27,784 bases of DNA from Candidatus Gastranaerophilales bacterium (GCA_910587175.1 CAJULH010000024.1:1-27784), one strand, 5' to 3'. Counted from the first letter of the stretch, positions 14,052 to 23,383 are shown. Notes: generated from the letters alone by a model not told the origin. Translations and numbers: made by a program.

Positions 14052-15335
14052 TTATGAAAATTCTTTGTATTCTTCGGGGCTTACGGTGTTTGGCGCCTGA
14101 ACCACTTTTTCCAAGCCTTTTTCTATGAGTTTTGCCTCTTTCTTTTGGAGTGCTTCATCAGCAGTTACAATATCGCGTCCTATATGTTCCCGGATTAATA
14201 CTATGGTTTGTTCTGTCGGTGCGCCGTCTCCGTTTAAAATTTCCTGAACATCATAGCTTGCCCAGTCTTCTGGGAGTTTATCTATTGTTGTATAACCCAT
14301 TTTTTCTGTGCCATCCATACGTTTATCGATTTCTTTTTCTAATATTTTCTGAACATAATCTTTCTGGCTCATAAATGTGCAGGTATCAAACACCTTGTCT
14401 CCAATTATTTCTTCTGCATCGCGCTTTTCATATTTTTGCAAAAGTTTGTTTGCTATGTGCAGGTGCTCTATCTCATGCATCATAAATTCTTCCCAGATTA
14501 ATTTTAATCTTTCATCTGTTTCATCTTTCATGCAATTGTGATAATTGCAGATTTCGCAATATTCATGCATTACAAGTTTTTCCCAAACGCTTTCGGTGGG
14601 GTCAATTAAGGATTCATACATTGTTACATGTTCTTCTTCGACATCTTTAATTTCTGCATATGTTCTTCTTAAGATATCATTTCCATACATAAATCCATGT
14701 TCTGCATAGAAATTGTGGGTTTGCTGTTCGCCTGCAACAAGGGTTAGAATGTTTACCTTTGTTTGGGGAGATGTGGTATTTTTGTCATAAGGGCGGCGAA
14801 GGCGCATTTCATTTGGGTTGTGGTGGTTCTGTGTGGGGCGTCCGGGGAACACATCAGTCTGCCCCTGTAAAATATTATCCGGCATTTCGCCTTCAATCAT
14901 ATAATACCACTGTGCATAGCGATACAAGTGGTCAAAATCTTCCAATAAACCAAAATTAAATGTTTCTTTTACATAAACATCAGGTTCATTTTGCGCAAGC
15001 CAGCTTGTTAAATCAACTGCAACCTGCTCATATCCCAAAGTAGTTTCTAAAACGCTTTCTTCAGCCGGAAACAGCCAGTTTACAGTAGTTTGGTGCATAT
15101 CTTCAATTCTTCTTGTGGCACCTATAAGTTTATTTACTTCGACATCATCAATTAGTCTTGACAGGTTATGCTTGAAATTCCAGGCTTCAACCTCAATACC
15201 GTTCATTAAAATCTGTCTTGTTCTTGAATAGCAGTCAACAAAAGCTTTGTTATATGGTCTTTTAACTATTTCATGCCAGCTTCTCATTTGTTTTTCGATG
15301 CTGATGCCCTTTTCTTTTAGTGGATTAAAACTCAT
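14052..15335 (-). CDS. Ferritin-like (rubrerythrin-superfamily-like) protein
   Basis: This 427-residue cytosolic protein has ATG 15335 behind a clear AAGGAG. It is rich in long helices carrying paired Glu/His motifs of the diiron ferritin-like type: LLEDFDHLYRY (E132, H136), AGEQQTHNFY (E203, H207), DVEEEHVTMYESL (E235, H236), HEYCEICNYH (E258, E261) and EEFMMHEIEHLHIANK (E283, E288, H291, H293). The number of E-x-x-H-type helices exceeds the four of a single ferritin domain, so there may be one and a half or two domains. There is no rubredoxin-type CxxC domain. The C-terminal ~110 residues are polar and helical. Plausible roles are peroxide or oxygen defence or iron handling in an anaerobe. 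Superfamily membership is inferred from motifs. Confidence 0.65.
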   Translation of the reverse strand: MSFNPLKEKGISIEKQMRSWHEIVKRPYNKAFVDCYSRTRQILMNGIEVEAWNFKHNLSRLIDDVEVNKLIGATRRIEDMHQTTVNWLFPAEESVLETTLGYEQVAVDLTSWLAQNEPDVYVKETFNFGLLEDFDHLYRYAQWYYMIEGEMPDNILQGQTDVFPGRPTQNHHNPNEMRLRRPYDKNTTSPQTKVNILTLVAGEQQTHNFYAEHGFMYGNDILRRTYAEIKDVEEEHVTMYESLIDPTESVWEKLVMHEYCEICNYHNCMKDETDERLKLIWEEFMMHEIEHLHIANKLLQKYEKRDAEEIIGDKVFDTCTFMSQKDYVQKILEKEIDKRMDGTEKMGYTTIDKLPEDWASYDVQEILNGDGAPTEQTIVLIREHIGRDIVTADEALQKKEAKLIEKGLEKVVQAPNTVSPEEYKEFS

Positions 15336-15529
15336 AAAAAACTCCTTCTTTATTCTTAAAAGATATTAAGACAGATAAATATTAAAATATACCCCTTTGT
15401 TAATAGAACCATATAGGCTATCAGCAGAATATTAACTTTAAAGAAAGACTTTTTTATTCTGTCATAATTAAATCCAAGGGCTTTAAACCCCGTATAATTT
15501 TTTTGCGTTTAATTTTTTGGCGTAGAATG

Positions 15530-16726
15530 TTAAGCAAATTCTGCGGAGTCTTCAAGTATACTGTCAAATCCATATAAAATCAGCCTTTTAGCGCATGCAT
15601 TAAAATCATCTGAATTTGCATATTTTTCCTTTAAAAGTTTAATCCCCTCTTTATCGCCATTTTTTATCATAGGGTAGAGCTCTTTTGCTATTGTTTGCTG
15701 TTTTTTATTCTGAAACCTATAGCAAACTCCGCCAAAATCTATTAGTTTTCCGTCAATTAAATTATCATCCATTATTTCAGAACCAATTTCGACAAGGTCT
15801 GTAAATACATATTTTGAGGAAGACAATTTATTATCCCTAAACCACATTTCCCTATCTTTTGCTGCCTGTTTATCGGGGTTTGGTTTTACAAATCCGTTTA
15901 AGGAATATCCTTCAGGGTCACTTCCTTCAACAATTTTACCCATATAAAATCTTGCACACTGGGAAGGTTTCATACTGCTGCTTAAATGTGCAGTATTTGC
16001 AGTATCCATTGTTTTTCCGTGGCGTCCAAGTATAGAAAGTGCGTCGGGTCTGTAGGTTTTTAAAATAAATTCTTCATCATCAGTTCTAATCTTAAATGCA
16101 AATCCATACATACCGTTATTTAGAAGCTCTATAAAGCATTCTTTTTGTATAATTTTGCCTAAATCAGATACAAGCTTATCACCTGCATCATTCATTTTTT
16201 TTAAAATATCTTCCTTTAAATACTCTCTTAGTGTATCAATAGCTTCATTAATCTTTTCATCAGATACTCCTGAATTGAATAACCTGTCTTCAAGCTGGCT
16301 AATCATTTTCTCGGCATCCTGCATATATTCTCTTGATGTGAGCACAGATATACTTCTTGCAAACTCGGCAAAAAGTTTATGTACTTCTTTTGTTTTTGCG
16401 CCTATTTCATCTTTCTTTAAACCTCTTATCCAGCTTTCAGGCATGCAGCCAATATTTTTTTCTTCGTCACTCCAGTTTGACACCATATTTTCAAGCACAA
16501 CGGGGTCATATAAGCGTTTTTTAAGAATATGAAGCGGCTTGCCTTTTCCTTTAATTTCTATCCTTGCCGTATTTGCCATTGCGTCCATAGAATTAAGCAC
16601 CTCGTCTGCTTTTAATGGTTTTGAAACAGGAAGGTCTTTAGAATTTAAATCCGCTTCGGAATTCAAAACATCGCGTGAAGTACCCTGAAAAGCAATATTT
16701 GCAAGTTTTATATTAGAAAAATTCAT
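15530..16726 (-). CDS. Kinase-fold-like protein with N-terminal IAFQG motif and degenerate catalytic loop
   Basis: This is a 398-residue protein without a signal peptide; AAGGGTGA precedes ATG 16726. The N-terminus has IAFQGTS at residues 11-17. Residues ~70-190 are helical. From ~198 a protein-kinase-like lobe is visible: a glycine-loop-like NNGMYGFAFKI (203-213), a VAIK-type Lys in FILKTY (K223), and IDGKLIDFGGVCYRF with DFG at 330-332. N322 could be the metal-binding Asn, but the HxD of the catalytic loop is absent; Glu lies about where the catalytic Asp should be. It could be a pseudokinase, or an atypical kinase like small secreted effector kinases. The 194 nt to the next gene show no clear terminator. 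Fold call moderate, activity unknown. Confidence 0.6.
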   Translation of the reverse strand: MNFSNIKLANIAFQGTSRDVLNSEADLNSKDLPVSKPLKADEVLNSMDAMANTARIEIKGKGKPLHILKKRLYDPVVLENMVSNWSDEEKNIGCMPESWIRGLKKDEIGAKTKEVHKLFAEFARSISVLTSREYMQDAEKMISQLEDRLFNSGVSDEKINEAIDTLREYLKEDILKKMNDAGDKLVSDLGKIIQKECFIELLNNGMYGFAFKIRTDDEEFILKTYRPDALSILGRHGKTMDTANTAHLSSSMKPSQCARFYMGKIVEGSDPEGYSLNGFVKPNPDKQAAKDREMWFRDNKLSSSKYVFTDLVEIGSEIMDDNLIDGKLIDFGGVCYRFQNKKQQTIAKELYPMIKNGDKEGIKLLKEKYANSDDFNACAKRLILYGFDSILEDSAEFA

Positions 16727-16791
16727 TTTTCACCCTTGTCTTATAAGGAATTTTATATAAAATAAAACAAAAATATCGTAAAAATTGCCAA

Positions 16792-16818
16792 AAACCCTGC
16801 CGTTTTTAGACAGGGTTT
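16792..16818 (-). terminator. Terminator of the efflux operon
   Basis: AAACCCTG (16792-16799) and CAGGGTTT (16811-16818) pair perfectly over 8 bp. On the minus strand the stem is followed by T-runs interrupted by GGC. It lies 24 nt beyond the tolC-like stop at 16842. Confidence 0.75.
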
Positions 16819-16841
16819 ATTATAATATTTAAAACTTTCGA

Positions 16842-18644
16842 TTATATTTCAATCTTTTCAGGTGTTTGGGCAGGTGTTATTGTTTTTCCGATTGCTTTTT
16901 CAAGTTGTGCTTTTGCACTGTTATATGTATACAACGCACTTATATATGCAAGTTTTGCATTTGCATACTGTATCTGTGCATCGCGAAGTTCAATTGCATC
17001 ACAAACACCCACTCTGTATCTGCCTTTTGAAAGGTCATAACTTTCTTTGGCTTCTTTTACGGTAAGTTTTGTAGAAGGGATTCTTTCTTTTGCATCAACC
17101 AGTTTCACGTATGATTGCTGGATCTCATAGTAAATGTCATTCACGGTTGATTTTGTATTATATTGCTCCTGCTCATAGAGGGCTTTTGCCTGTACAATCT
17201 GGTTTCTGATTAAGAAAGGATTTATTACAGGAAAATCTAAATATCCGCCTGCATCATACCAGTTTGTCTCGGTGAGGTTATCTCTGCCGCCCATAGACCA
17301 GTTACCCCTGAATTCCAAGGAAGGAAAATAGCTTTTTTTAGCCAATTTTACATATTGATTAGCCTGTTCTATTCCAAGTAAAGAAATTTTTATATCAGGT
17401 CTGTTTTCATTTGCTATTTCAATAGCTTCTTTCATTGAAATATTAACATCCTGATATGGAATTGAGGTGTCTACAACATATGCAGGCACAAAAGGCAGCC
17501 CCATAGCATTATTTAATCTTGATACTGCTATATCTACATTATTTGTGGCTTCAATTAAATCTGTATTTGCGTTTGAAAGATTAGCTGAAGCAATGGTTAC
17601 GTCTACTTTTGGTTTTGTGCCTACTTCGTAAAATGCTTTTGCCTGGTTGTACATTTCCTGATACTGTTCTACGGTCTCAAGTGCCACCTGTTTTTTTGCA
17701 ATGGCATATAAAAGATTGTAATAGCTGTCTTTAACGGAACATATAACATCATTTACAACTGATTCAATCTGGGTTTTTGAAGTTTCCCAGGCAAGTTTAT
17801 CAATCGTATATTGGTTTTGCGTAATTCCAAAATCATACACAAGCTGTGAAACACCTATTGTTCCAAGTAAATATTTTGTGTATGAATCTATCTTCATACC
17901 GTTAAAACCGCTTGTATCGGGCTTTATTCTTGAAATTCCTGCATCAATATTTACCCTTGGAGAATAATTTGAAAGTGTTTGATTTTTAACTGCCTTTTGG
18001 GCTGATGCGTTTGCATATGCAGCCTTAATTCTCGGGTGGTTTATGAGCGCAAGTTCAAGACAATCCGCAAGGTTAAATTCAAGCGTTTTTTGAATTGAGC
18101 CTGTTATCTTTGTGCTTCTGTCCTCAACGTTTCCTACGGGCATATAGCTGTCTGTAGGAATCAAGTATTCCTTATACTGTTCTTTTTTCTTCTCAATTCT
18201 TTTTAATTCTCTTGCGCTGATTTCATTTTTATCGCTTTTTTCTTCTTTTGTTTTTGCTGTTTTTTTATCCGTTTTTTTATCAGGCATTTGAGCATTTTTT
18301 TCTGTTTTATTTACTGCAGCTTTTGTTTTTTCTTCCTGCTTTTGCTCTTGTTTTGTTTGTTTTTCTGCCTTTTTGGCTTGTTTTTCTTCCTGCTTCAGCT
18401 TTTTTTCAAGAGATTTTTTATCCAGATTTTGGTTTGTAACCTCGTCTAAATCCTTTTTGTTTGCCTTAGTTGCATTGGAAACAGGAGTAATATTCATAAT
18501 GGTTTTAACATCACCGTTCCTTTTGCTGACTTCACTTGACGGCAAAAGCTCCGGAAAATCCTGTGCTGCCAAAGCTTCCCTGTTTTGAACAGAGCCTGCT
18601 AAAACAAACGCCATAAGCAATATTACAAATTTATTATTGTTCAT
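16842..18644 (-). CDS. TolC-family outer-membrane efflux channel with Lys/Glu-rich insert
   Basis: This 600-residue protein is the outer-membrane exit duct of a tripartite pump. A signal peptide covers residues ~1-27 (KFVILLMAFVLAGSVQ, then ALAAQD). Residues ~61-159 are a Lys/Glu/Gln/Thr-rich, low-complexity, probably helical insert (KKLKQEEKQAKKAEKQTKQE) not found in typical TolC proteins. The OEP domain begins about residue 188 (LEFNLADCLELALINHPRIK) and shows both structural repeats, with DSYYNLLYAIAKKQVA in the first and IQQSYVKLVDAKERI and YRVGVCDAIELRDAQIQYA in the second. The usual TolC length is 430-490, so the insert explains the excess. ATG 18644 overlaps the RND gene's end by 11 nt, so the genes are translationally coupled, and the operon ends here. 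Confidence 0.92.
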   Translation of the reverse strand: MNNNKFVILLMAFVLAGSVQNREALAAQDFPELLPSSEVSKRNGDVKTIMNITPVSNATKANKKDLDEVTNQNLDKKSLEKKLKQEEKQAKKAEKQTKQEQKQEEKTKAAVNKTEKNAQMPDKKTDKKTAKTKEEKSDKNEISARELKRIEKKKEQYKEYLIPTDSYMPVGNVEDRSTKITGSIQKTLEFNLADCLELALINHPRIKAAYANASAQKAVKNQTLSNYSPRVNIDAGISRIKPDTSGFNGMKIDSYTKYLLGTIGVSQLVYDFGITQNQYTIDKLAWETSKTQIESVVNDVICSVKDSYYNLLYAIAKKQVALETVEQYQEMYNQAKAFYEVGTKPKVDVTIASANLSNANTDLIEATNNVDIAVSRLNNAMGLPFVPAYVVDTSIPYQDVNISMKEAIEIANENRPDIKISLLGIEQANQYVKLAKKSYFPSLEFRGNWSMGGRDNLTETNWYDAGGYLDFPVINPFLIRNQIVQAKALYEQEQYNTKSTVNDIYYEIQQSYVKLVDAKERIPSTKLTVKEAKESYDLSKGRYRVGVCDAIELRDAQIQYANAKLAYISALYTYNSAKAQLEKAIGKTITPAQTPEKIEI

Positions 18645-21600
18645 TTTCTCTTATATCCTTAATATGTCTTTGTTTACGAAGTTCGCTTTCCTGTTTTGCT
18701 TTTTCTCTTCTGTTTTGAATGTGAGCATAGAATGCAGGAACCAAAATCGCACCAACCGTTACTGCAACAATCATACCGCCAAATACTGCAGTACCCAGGG
18801 CTTTTCTTGATTCGGCACCTGAACCCACAGCAAGAACCAAAGGCACCATACCCAGGATAAATGCAATACCTGTCATCATAACAGCTCTGAACCTGAGGTC
18901 GGCTGCTTCCATTGCGGCTTCGTATACGGTTTTATTTTCATCTTCTCTTGCAACTTTTGCGAATTCAACAATCAAAATCGCTTGTTTTGCGGCAAGACCT
19001 ATCAACATTATAAGCCCGATTTGAGCGTAAATATCAAGCTGGTTTCCTGTTACATATTGAAGGAATAATGCTCCGAGCATTGCAATCGGCGTAATTAACA
19101 TAACACCAACAGGAAGCATCCAGCTTTCGTATAACGCAACGAGGAATAAATATACAAACACAAGAGACATAACAAGCACACTTGTTGTTTGACCGGTTGA
19201 TTCAATTTCCTGCAGTGTTGTACCAGACCATGCATGACCAAGGTCTGATGAGAGTTTATCCTTTGAAATTCTCTCCATTTCCTTGATTGCATCACCGGAA
19301 GACTGACCTTGTGCCGGGCTTCCTTGTATCTGGATTGAATTGTACATGTTAAATCTTGTAACGCTGTAAGGACCAGTTACGGGAGTTACGGTTACAACAG
19401 AGCTTAAAGGAGCTGTCCTGCCATCATTTGTTTTGATATAAATTTTATTCATATCTTCAGGAGTTCCTCTGTAAGGTTCGTCTGCCTGCATCATAACCCT
19501 GAATACCCTGCCTTTTAAGTTAAAGTCATTAATGTAATAACTTCCGAACTGCGATGATAAAGCTGCCGCAACTTCGGACTCAGATATGTTTTGCGCCTTC
19601 AGTTTTGGGTAGTCTATATCTATTAAAAACTGCGGAATGTTTGCGTTAAATTGCGTATAAACACTTGTTAATTTGGGACTTTGGTTTGCAGCACGTATTA
19701 ATTTTTGTGCTTCGCCATAAAGCTCCTGCGCAGTCCTGTTTCCTTTATCCAGGAATTGGTATTCAAAACCGCCAAACATACTCATACCGGAAATTGCGGG
19801 CGGTACAAAAGTTACAATCTGTGCATCTTTGTATTGGTTTGTGATTGCGCCGGTGTTTCTTTTGTATCCCGCAAGAGTAGTATCAAACTTGGCTTTTTCT
19901 TCCCTGCTCATAAACAGTCTGCTGAAAAAGCCCGGAATATCTTCCTTTCTTTCCTTGTGCGGTTTTAATACCATAAATATTAAAGCTGTATTATCCCCGT
20001 TCATACCGACAATTCCGCCGATTTGTTTTACACCCGGAAGCTGCATCATCTTATTTTCAATTTCAGCTGAAAGTTCAGATGTCTTTGCAAGGGATGTTCC
20101 GTCCTTCATAATTATATTGGTTAAAAGGAAGCTCATGTCAGATTCCGGCAAAAAGCCCGTAGGAATAAGCTTAAATAATCCCAAAAGTGAGGCAATAATT
20201 AGAAGATATGTGACAAGCGTTGCCTTTCCTCTTTTTATATAGTAATCAGAACCTTTTAGGTAAAATGTTTTTACACGGTCAAAGAATCTGTTATATTTTT
20301 TAATACAAATCTCCCAAGCTGTAGCCAAAAACTCACCCCAGGCTCTGATTTTTCCTCTTGTTGTTGTAGGGTGTTTTTTTGCCCAGTAGTCTCTGTATAA
20401 TTCTCTGAATTTTTCATAGAATGTCCTGTGGGGCATTTCTTCCTTGCTTCTTAAGATTGTGGCGCAAAGTGCCGGTGCCAGCGTAAGTGCTACAACAACA
20501 GAAAAGCCGATTGATGCAGCAATTGTCACTGCAAACTGCTGGTACATCTTTCCTGAAATGCCTGCTATAAAGCAGCAAGGCACAAATACAGCCATCAACA
20601 CCAAAGATGTTGCAACGACAGCTCCCGTAATTTCATCCATTGAAATAAGAGTAGCTTCTTTGGGGCTTTTGCCCATCTCTATGTGTCTTTGTACGTTTTC
20701 AACAACAACAATGCTGTCGTCTACTACGGTTCCGACCGCAAGCACAAAGCCAAACAATGTTAATGTATTTATTGAAAAGCCGCAAATGGCAAATATTGCA
20801 AGTGTTCCCAAAAGTGAGACAGGAATTGAAACAAACGGAACAATTGAAGCTCTCCAGTCTCCAAGGAAAAGGTAAACAACAAGGGTTACAAGGATTACAG
20901 CCAATATAATAGCCTTTATAACTTCCTCTAAGGATTCTTTAATTGTTTCTGTTGTATCGTGTAAAACCCTATATGAAAGACCATCCGGGAAACTTTGGGA
21001 CATCTCTTCCATTTTTTTATTACAATCGTTTGCCACCTGGATTGCGTTGGCATCAGATAATTGCATAACAGAAAGCACCGTAATTTCTGTCCCGTCCAGA
21101 CGTCCAAGGCTTGAATATCTTTCGCCTGCAAGCTCAACCCTTGCTACATCCTGAAGCTTAATAGTTGAACCGTCTGTGTTTGATCTTACGATTATGTTTG
21201 CAAACTGTTCCGGAGTTGTAAGTCTTCCGGTTGTTTTTAATGTTATTTTCATGGGGTGTTTGTTTACAAGAGGCTCTGCACCAATATCCCCTGCAGGAAT
21301 CTGTGTGTTTTGTCCCTGCACTGCATTTTGGATTTCGAGCGGGGAAACATTTAGAGATGCCATTTTAGCTGCATCAAGCCAGATTCTTATTGAATAATCC
21401 CTTGCACCGTAAACTCCAACTTCGCCGACGCCGTTTATACGGGCAAGTTCGTCCTTTAGGTATATGGATGCATAGTTACTTACCTCAACCTTGTCTTTAG
21501 AGCCGTCGGGCGAATAAATGGCATACATCACAAGCCCTGCACCCTGGGTAGACCTTTTTGTAGTCAAACCGTACCTTTGAACATCGGATGGGAGTCTCGG

Positions 21601-21945
21601 GGTTGCAAGCGAAACCCTGTTTTGAACGTTTACAAGCGCCATATCAGGATCCGTTCCTGTTTTAAAGAAAACATTCAGCTGATATGTGCCGTTTGATGAG
21701 GTTGATGACATATAAAGCATATCTTCAACACCGTTTACCTGGGCTTCAATCGGTTGCGCTACCGTAGATTCAACAACTTCGGAACTTGCGCCTGAATATG
21801 TAGCAGAAACTACAACCTGTGGAGGTGTGATATCAGGATATTCTTCCAAAGGAAGCACCTTTAGACATATAAGCCCGACAAGCACTATCACAAGAGATAG
21901 TACTATTGCAAATCTTGGTCTTTCTATAAAAAACTTTGAAAACAT
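18634..21945 (-). CDS. RND-type inner-membrane efflux transporter (HAE1/AcrB family)
   Basis: This is a 1103-residue proton-driven pump of the hydrophobe/amphiphile efflux family. The N-terminus FFIERPRFAIVLSLVIVLVG and LPLEEYPDITPPQVVVSATY are diagnostic. Proton-relay residues are the adjacent Asp pair in VGTVVDDSIVVVENVQRH (TM4) and the Lys in IGLAAKQAILIVEFAK (TM10). Two large periplasmic loops and about twelve membrane helices are present. It is about 50 residues longer than AcrB; the extra lies in the cytoplasmic central linker (~510-570, Arg/Lys-rich) and the charged C-tail. It begins 19 nt after the adaptor stop and runs into the tolC-like gene. Typical substrates are drugs, bile acids or detergents; the exact substrate is unknown. 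Confidence 0.96.
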   Translation of the reverse strand: MFSKFFIERPRFAIVLSLVIVLVGLICLKVLPLEEYPDITPPQVVVSATYSGASSEVVESTVAQPIEAQVNGVEDMLYMSSTSSNGTYQLNVFFKTGTDPDMALVNVQNRVSLATPRLPSDVQRYGLTTKRSTQGAGLVMYAIYSPDGSKDKVEVSNYASIYLKDELARINGVGEVGVYGARDYSIRIWLDAAKMASLNVSPLEIQNAVQGQNTQIPAGDIGAEPLVNKHPMKITLKTTGRLTTPEQFANIIVRSNTDGSTIKLQDVARVELAGERYSSLGRLDGTEITVLSVMQLSDANAIQVANDCNKKMEEMSQSFPDGLSYRVLHDTTETIKESLEEVIKAIILAVILVTLVVYLFLGDWRASIVPFVSIPVSLLGTLAIFAICGFSINTLTLFGFVLAVGTVVDDSIVVVENVQRHIEMGKSPKEATLISMDEITGAVVATSLVLMAVFVPCCFIAGISGKMYQQFAVTIAASIGFSVVVALTLAPALCATILRSKEEMPHRTFYEKFRELYRDYWAKKHPTTTRGKIRAWGEFLATAWEICIKKYNRFFDRVKTFYLKGSDYYIKRGKATLVTYLLIIASLLGLFKLIPTGFLPESDMSFLLTNIIMKDGTSLAKTSELSAEIENKMMQLPGVKQIGGIVGMNGDNTALIFMVLKPHKERKEDIPGFFSRLFMSREEKAKFDTTLAGYKRNTGAITNQYKDAQIVTFVPPAISGMSMFGGFEYQFLDKGNRTAQELYGEAQKLIRAANQSPKLTSVYTQFNANIPQFLIDIDYPKLKAQNISESEVAAALSSQFGSYYINDFNLKGRVFRVMMQADEPYRGTPEDMNKIYIKTNDGRTAPLSSVVTVTPVTGPYSVTRFNMYNSIQIQGSPAQGQSSGDAIKEMERISKDKLSSDLGHAWSGTTLQEIESTGQTTSVLVMSLVFVYLFLVALYESWMLPVGVMLITPIAMLGALFLQYVTGNQLDIYAQIGLIMLIGLAAKQAILIVEFAKVAREDENKTVYEAAMEAADLRFRAVMMTGIAFILGMVPLVLAVGSGAESRKALGTAVFGGMIVAVTVGAILVPAFYAHIQNRREKAKQESELRKQRHIKDIRENEQ

Positions 21946-21964
21946 TCTACCGTTAATTCCTTAT

Positions 21965-23200
21965 TTATTCTTTTTCAACCCCGTTTTGGGTTTTATCAGA
22001 GTCTTTATCCGTTTCCTGTGATTGTGTATTGTTTTGGGCTTGCGCAGCTTTTGCTTCAGGGTTTTCTTCTATAGGCACAACTTTTACGCCCATACCGTTC
22101 ATAACTTTAATTACGCCTGTTGCAATAAATTTATCACCGGGTTTTAAGCCTTCTTTTACTATAAAATAATCGCCATAGTCACCTTCGGTTGTAATATAGG
22201 TCTGAACTGCTTTATTATCAGCATCCACTGTATAAACATATCTGCCCGTTGAATCCTGCATCACCGCAGCCTGTGGTACAACAGGTTTTTTATGTTTTGT
22301 GTTTGAATATATTTTAACTTTTACAAAATCTCCGGGAATTAATATGTGTTCAGGGTTTTTAAATGTTGCCCTGAGAGGAATTGATCCTGTTGTCTGTGAA
22401 ATCTCATTACCAAAGAAATCCTCAGCTCCGAAATGCTCATATGTTGTGCCATCCGGTAAAACAATCTGCACCTTTATGGGTTCATTTTGTTTCACTGTGG
22501 GGAGAATTGTATCATCTCTCAATTGGTTAAATTGTTTTGAATCAAGAGAATATGTTACATAAATGGGGTCAAGGCTGACAAGTTTTGCAAGAGGACCGGT
22601 CTGTGCCGTAATATAGTTTCCTTCCGTGACATTCACCATACCGATTCTTCCTGAAACAGGAGCTGTAATTTTTGTGTATGATAGAAGTCTTTTTGCGTCT
22701 GAAAGCTGTGCGGCTGCAGATTTAATATTTGCATTTGCAACGTTTCTTTCGGCTAAATTTTGGTCATATGTTGATTTTGCAATAAAATCATTTGCAACAA
22801 GCTCTTTTGCTCTTTCATAGTCCTTTTGGGCGCGAAATGCAACAGCCTGTGCATTTTGAAGACTTGCGGCAGCCTTATTTACATTTATTGCATATTCCTG
22901 AGGGTCAATTGAGAATAAAAGCTGACCTTTTTGAACATAGTCGCCTTCCATAAAGTGCTTCCTTAAAAGCGAGCCTGAAACTTTAGCCACAATATCCACA
23001 CTGTATTTTGCGGCAATTCTTCCGGGTGCTTCTATTGAATTTGAAATTTCCTCTTCTTTGACAGAATCCAAAGACACAACCGGCATCATTGCTGCTGCCC
23101 TGCTTTTTGCTGTCTGGGCTTCTGTAAATTTAACATATGCAAATCTTGCAAAAACCAATAATGCGATGATTAATAACGCAAGACCAATTTTTTTCCTCAT
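21965..23200 (-). CDS. Periplasmic adaptor (membrane fusion protein) of RND pump, AcrA family
   Basis: This 411-residue protein is the first gene of the efflux operon. ATG 23200 has GAGGAG upstream. An N-terminal membrane anchor (KKIGLALLIIALLVFARFAY) has no lipobox Cys, so it is membrane-anchored rather than a lipoprotein. The lipoyl half-motifs (VDIVAKVSGSLLRKHFMEGD and YTKITAPVSGRIGMVNVTEG) flank an alpha-helical hairpin (~105-165). A beta-barrel (LDPIYVTYSLDSKQF; IPLRATFKNPEHILIPGDFV) and a membrane-proximal domain (KVMNGMGVKVV) follow. The last ~35 residues are Gln/Asn/Asp-rich and disordered. No transcriptional regulator gene is adjacent, unlike many acrAB operons. Confidence 0.95.
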   Translation of the reverse strand: MRKKIGLALLIIALLVFARFAYVKFTEAQTAKSRAAAMMPVVSLDSVKEEEISNSIEAPGRIAAKYSVDIVAKVSGSLLRKHFMEGDYVQKGQLLFSIDPQEYAINVNKAAASLQNAQAVAFRAQKDYERAKELVANDFIAKSTYDQNLAERNVANANIKSAAAQLSDAKRLLSYTKITAPVSGRIGMVNVTEGNYITAQTGPLAKLVSLDPIYVTYSLDSKQFNQLRDDTILPTVKQNEPIKVQIVLPDGTTYEHFGAEDFFGNEISQTTGSIPLRATFKNPEHILIPGDFVKVKIYSNTKHKKPVVPQAAVMQDSTGRYVYTVDADNKAVQTYITTEGDYGDYFIVKEGLKPGDKFIATGVIKVMNGMGVKVVPIEENPEAKAAQAQNNTQSQETDKDSDKTQNGVEKE

Positions 23201-23246
23201 ATTACTCCTCTTTTTATAAAAATTGCTAATTGCTCCCTATATTACT

Positions 23247-23267
23247 ATAGTGTAGCATTAACACAAT
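23247..23267. promoter_or_regulatory. Imperfect inverted repeat in the efflux-operon promoter region
   Basis: ATAGTGT-AGCATTA-ACACAAT is a 21-bp near-palindrome (6 of 7 arm positions match) overlapping a possible minus-strand promoter (TTGTGT, 16 nt, TAATAT). It is a candidate operator for a dimeric repressor encoded elsewhere. The evidence is weak. Confidence 0.25.
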
Positions 23268-23335
23268 TTAAATCAATAATTGTAAAGACTGTAACCATAG
23301 CCCCAAAGTACTACTTTTTATCCCCCAAAAGATGG

Positions 23336-23363
23336 TGGTTATTTTAAAAACAAAGTTTATAAT
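23336..23363 (+). promoter_or_regulatory. Promoter of the tiny-gene cluster
   Basis: A consensus TATAAT (23358-23363) has TGGTTA (23336-23341) 16 nt upstream as a weak -35. The predicted start is near 23370, just before AAAGGAA (23371-23377). Confidence 0.5.
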
Positions 23364-23383
23364 CATAAATAAAGGAACGGTAT

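Noticed and set aside
19829..20875. Long plus-strand open frames opposite the RND transporter
   Set aside because: They are antisense to strongly conserved RND motifs, with no ribosome-binding site and no protein-like domain.
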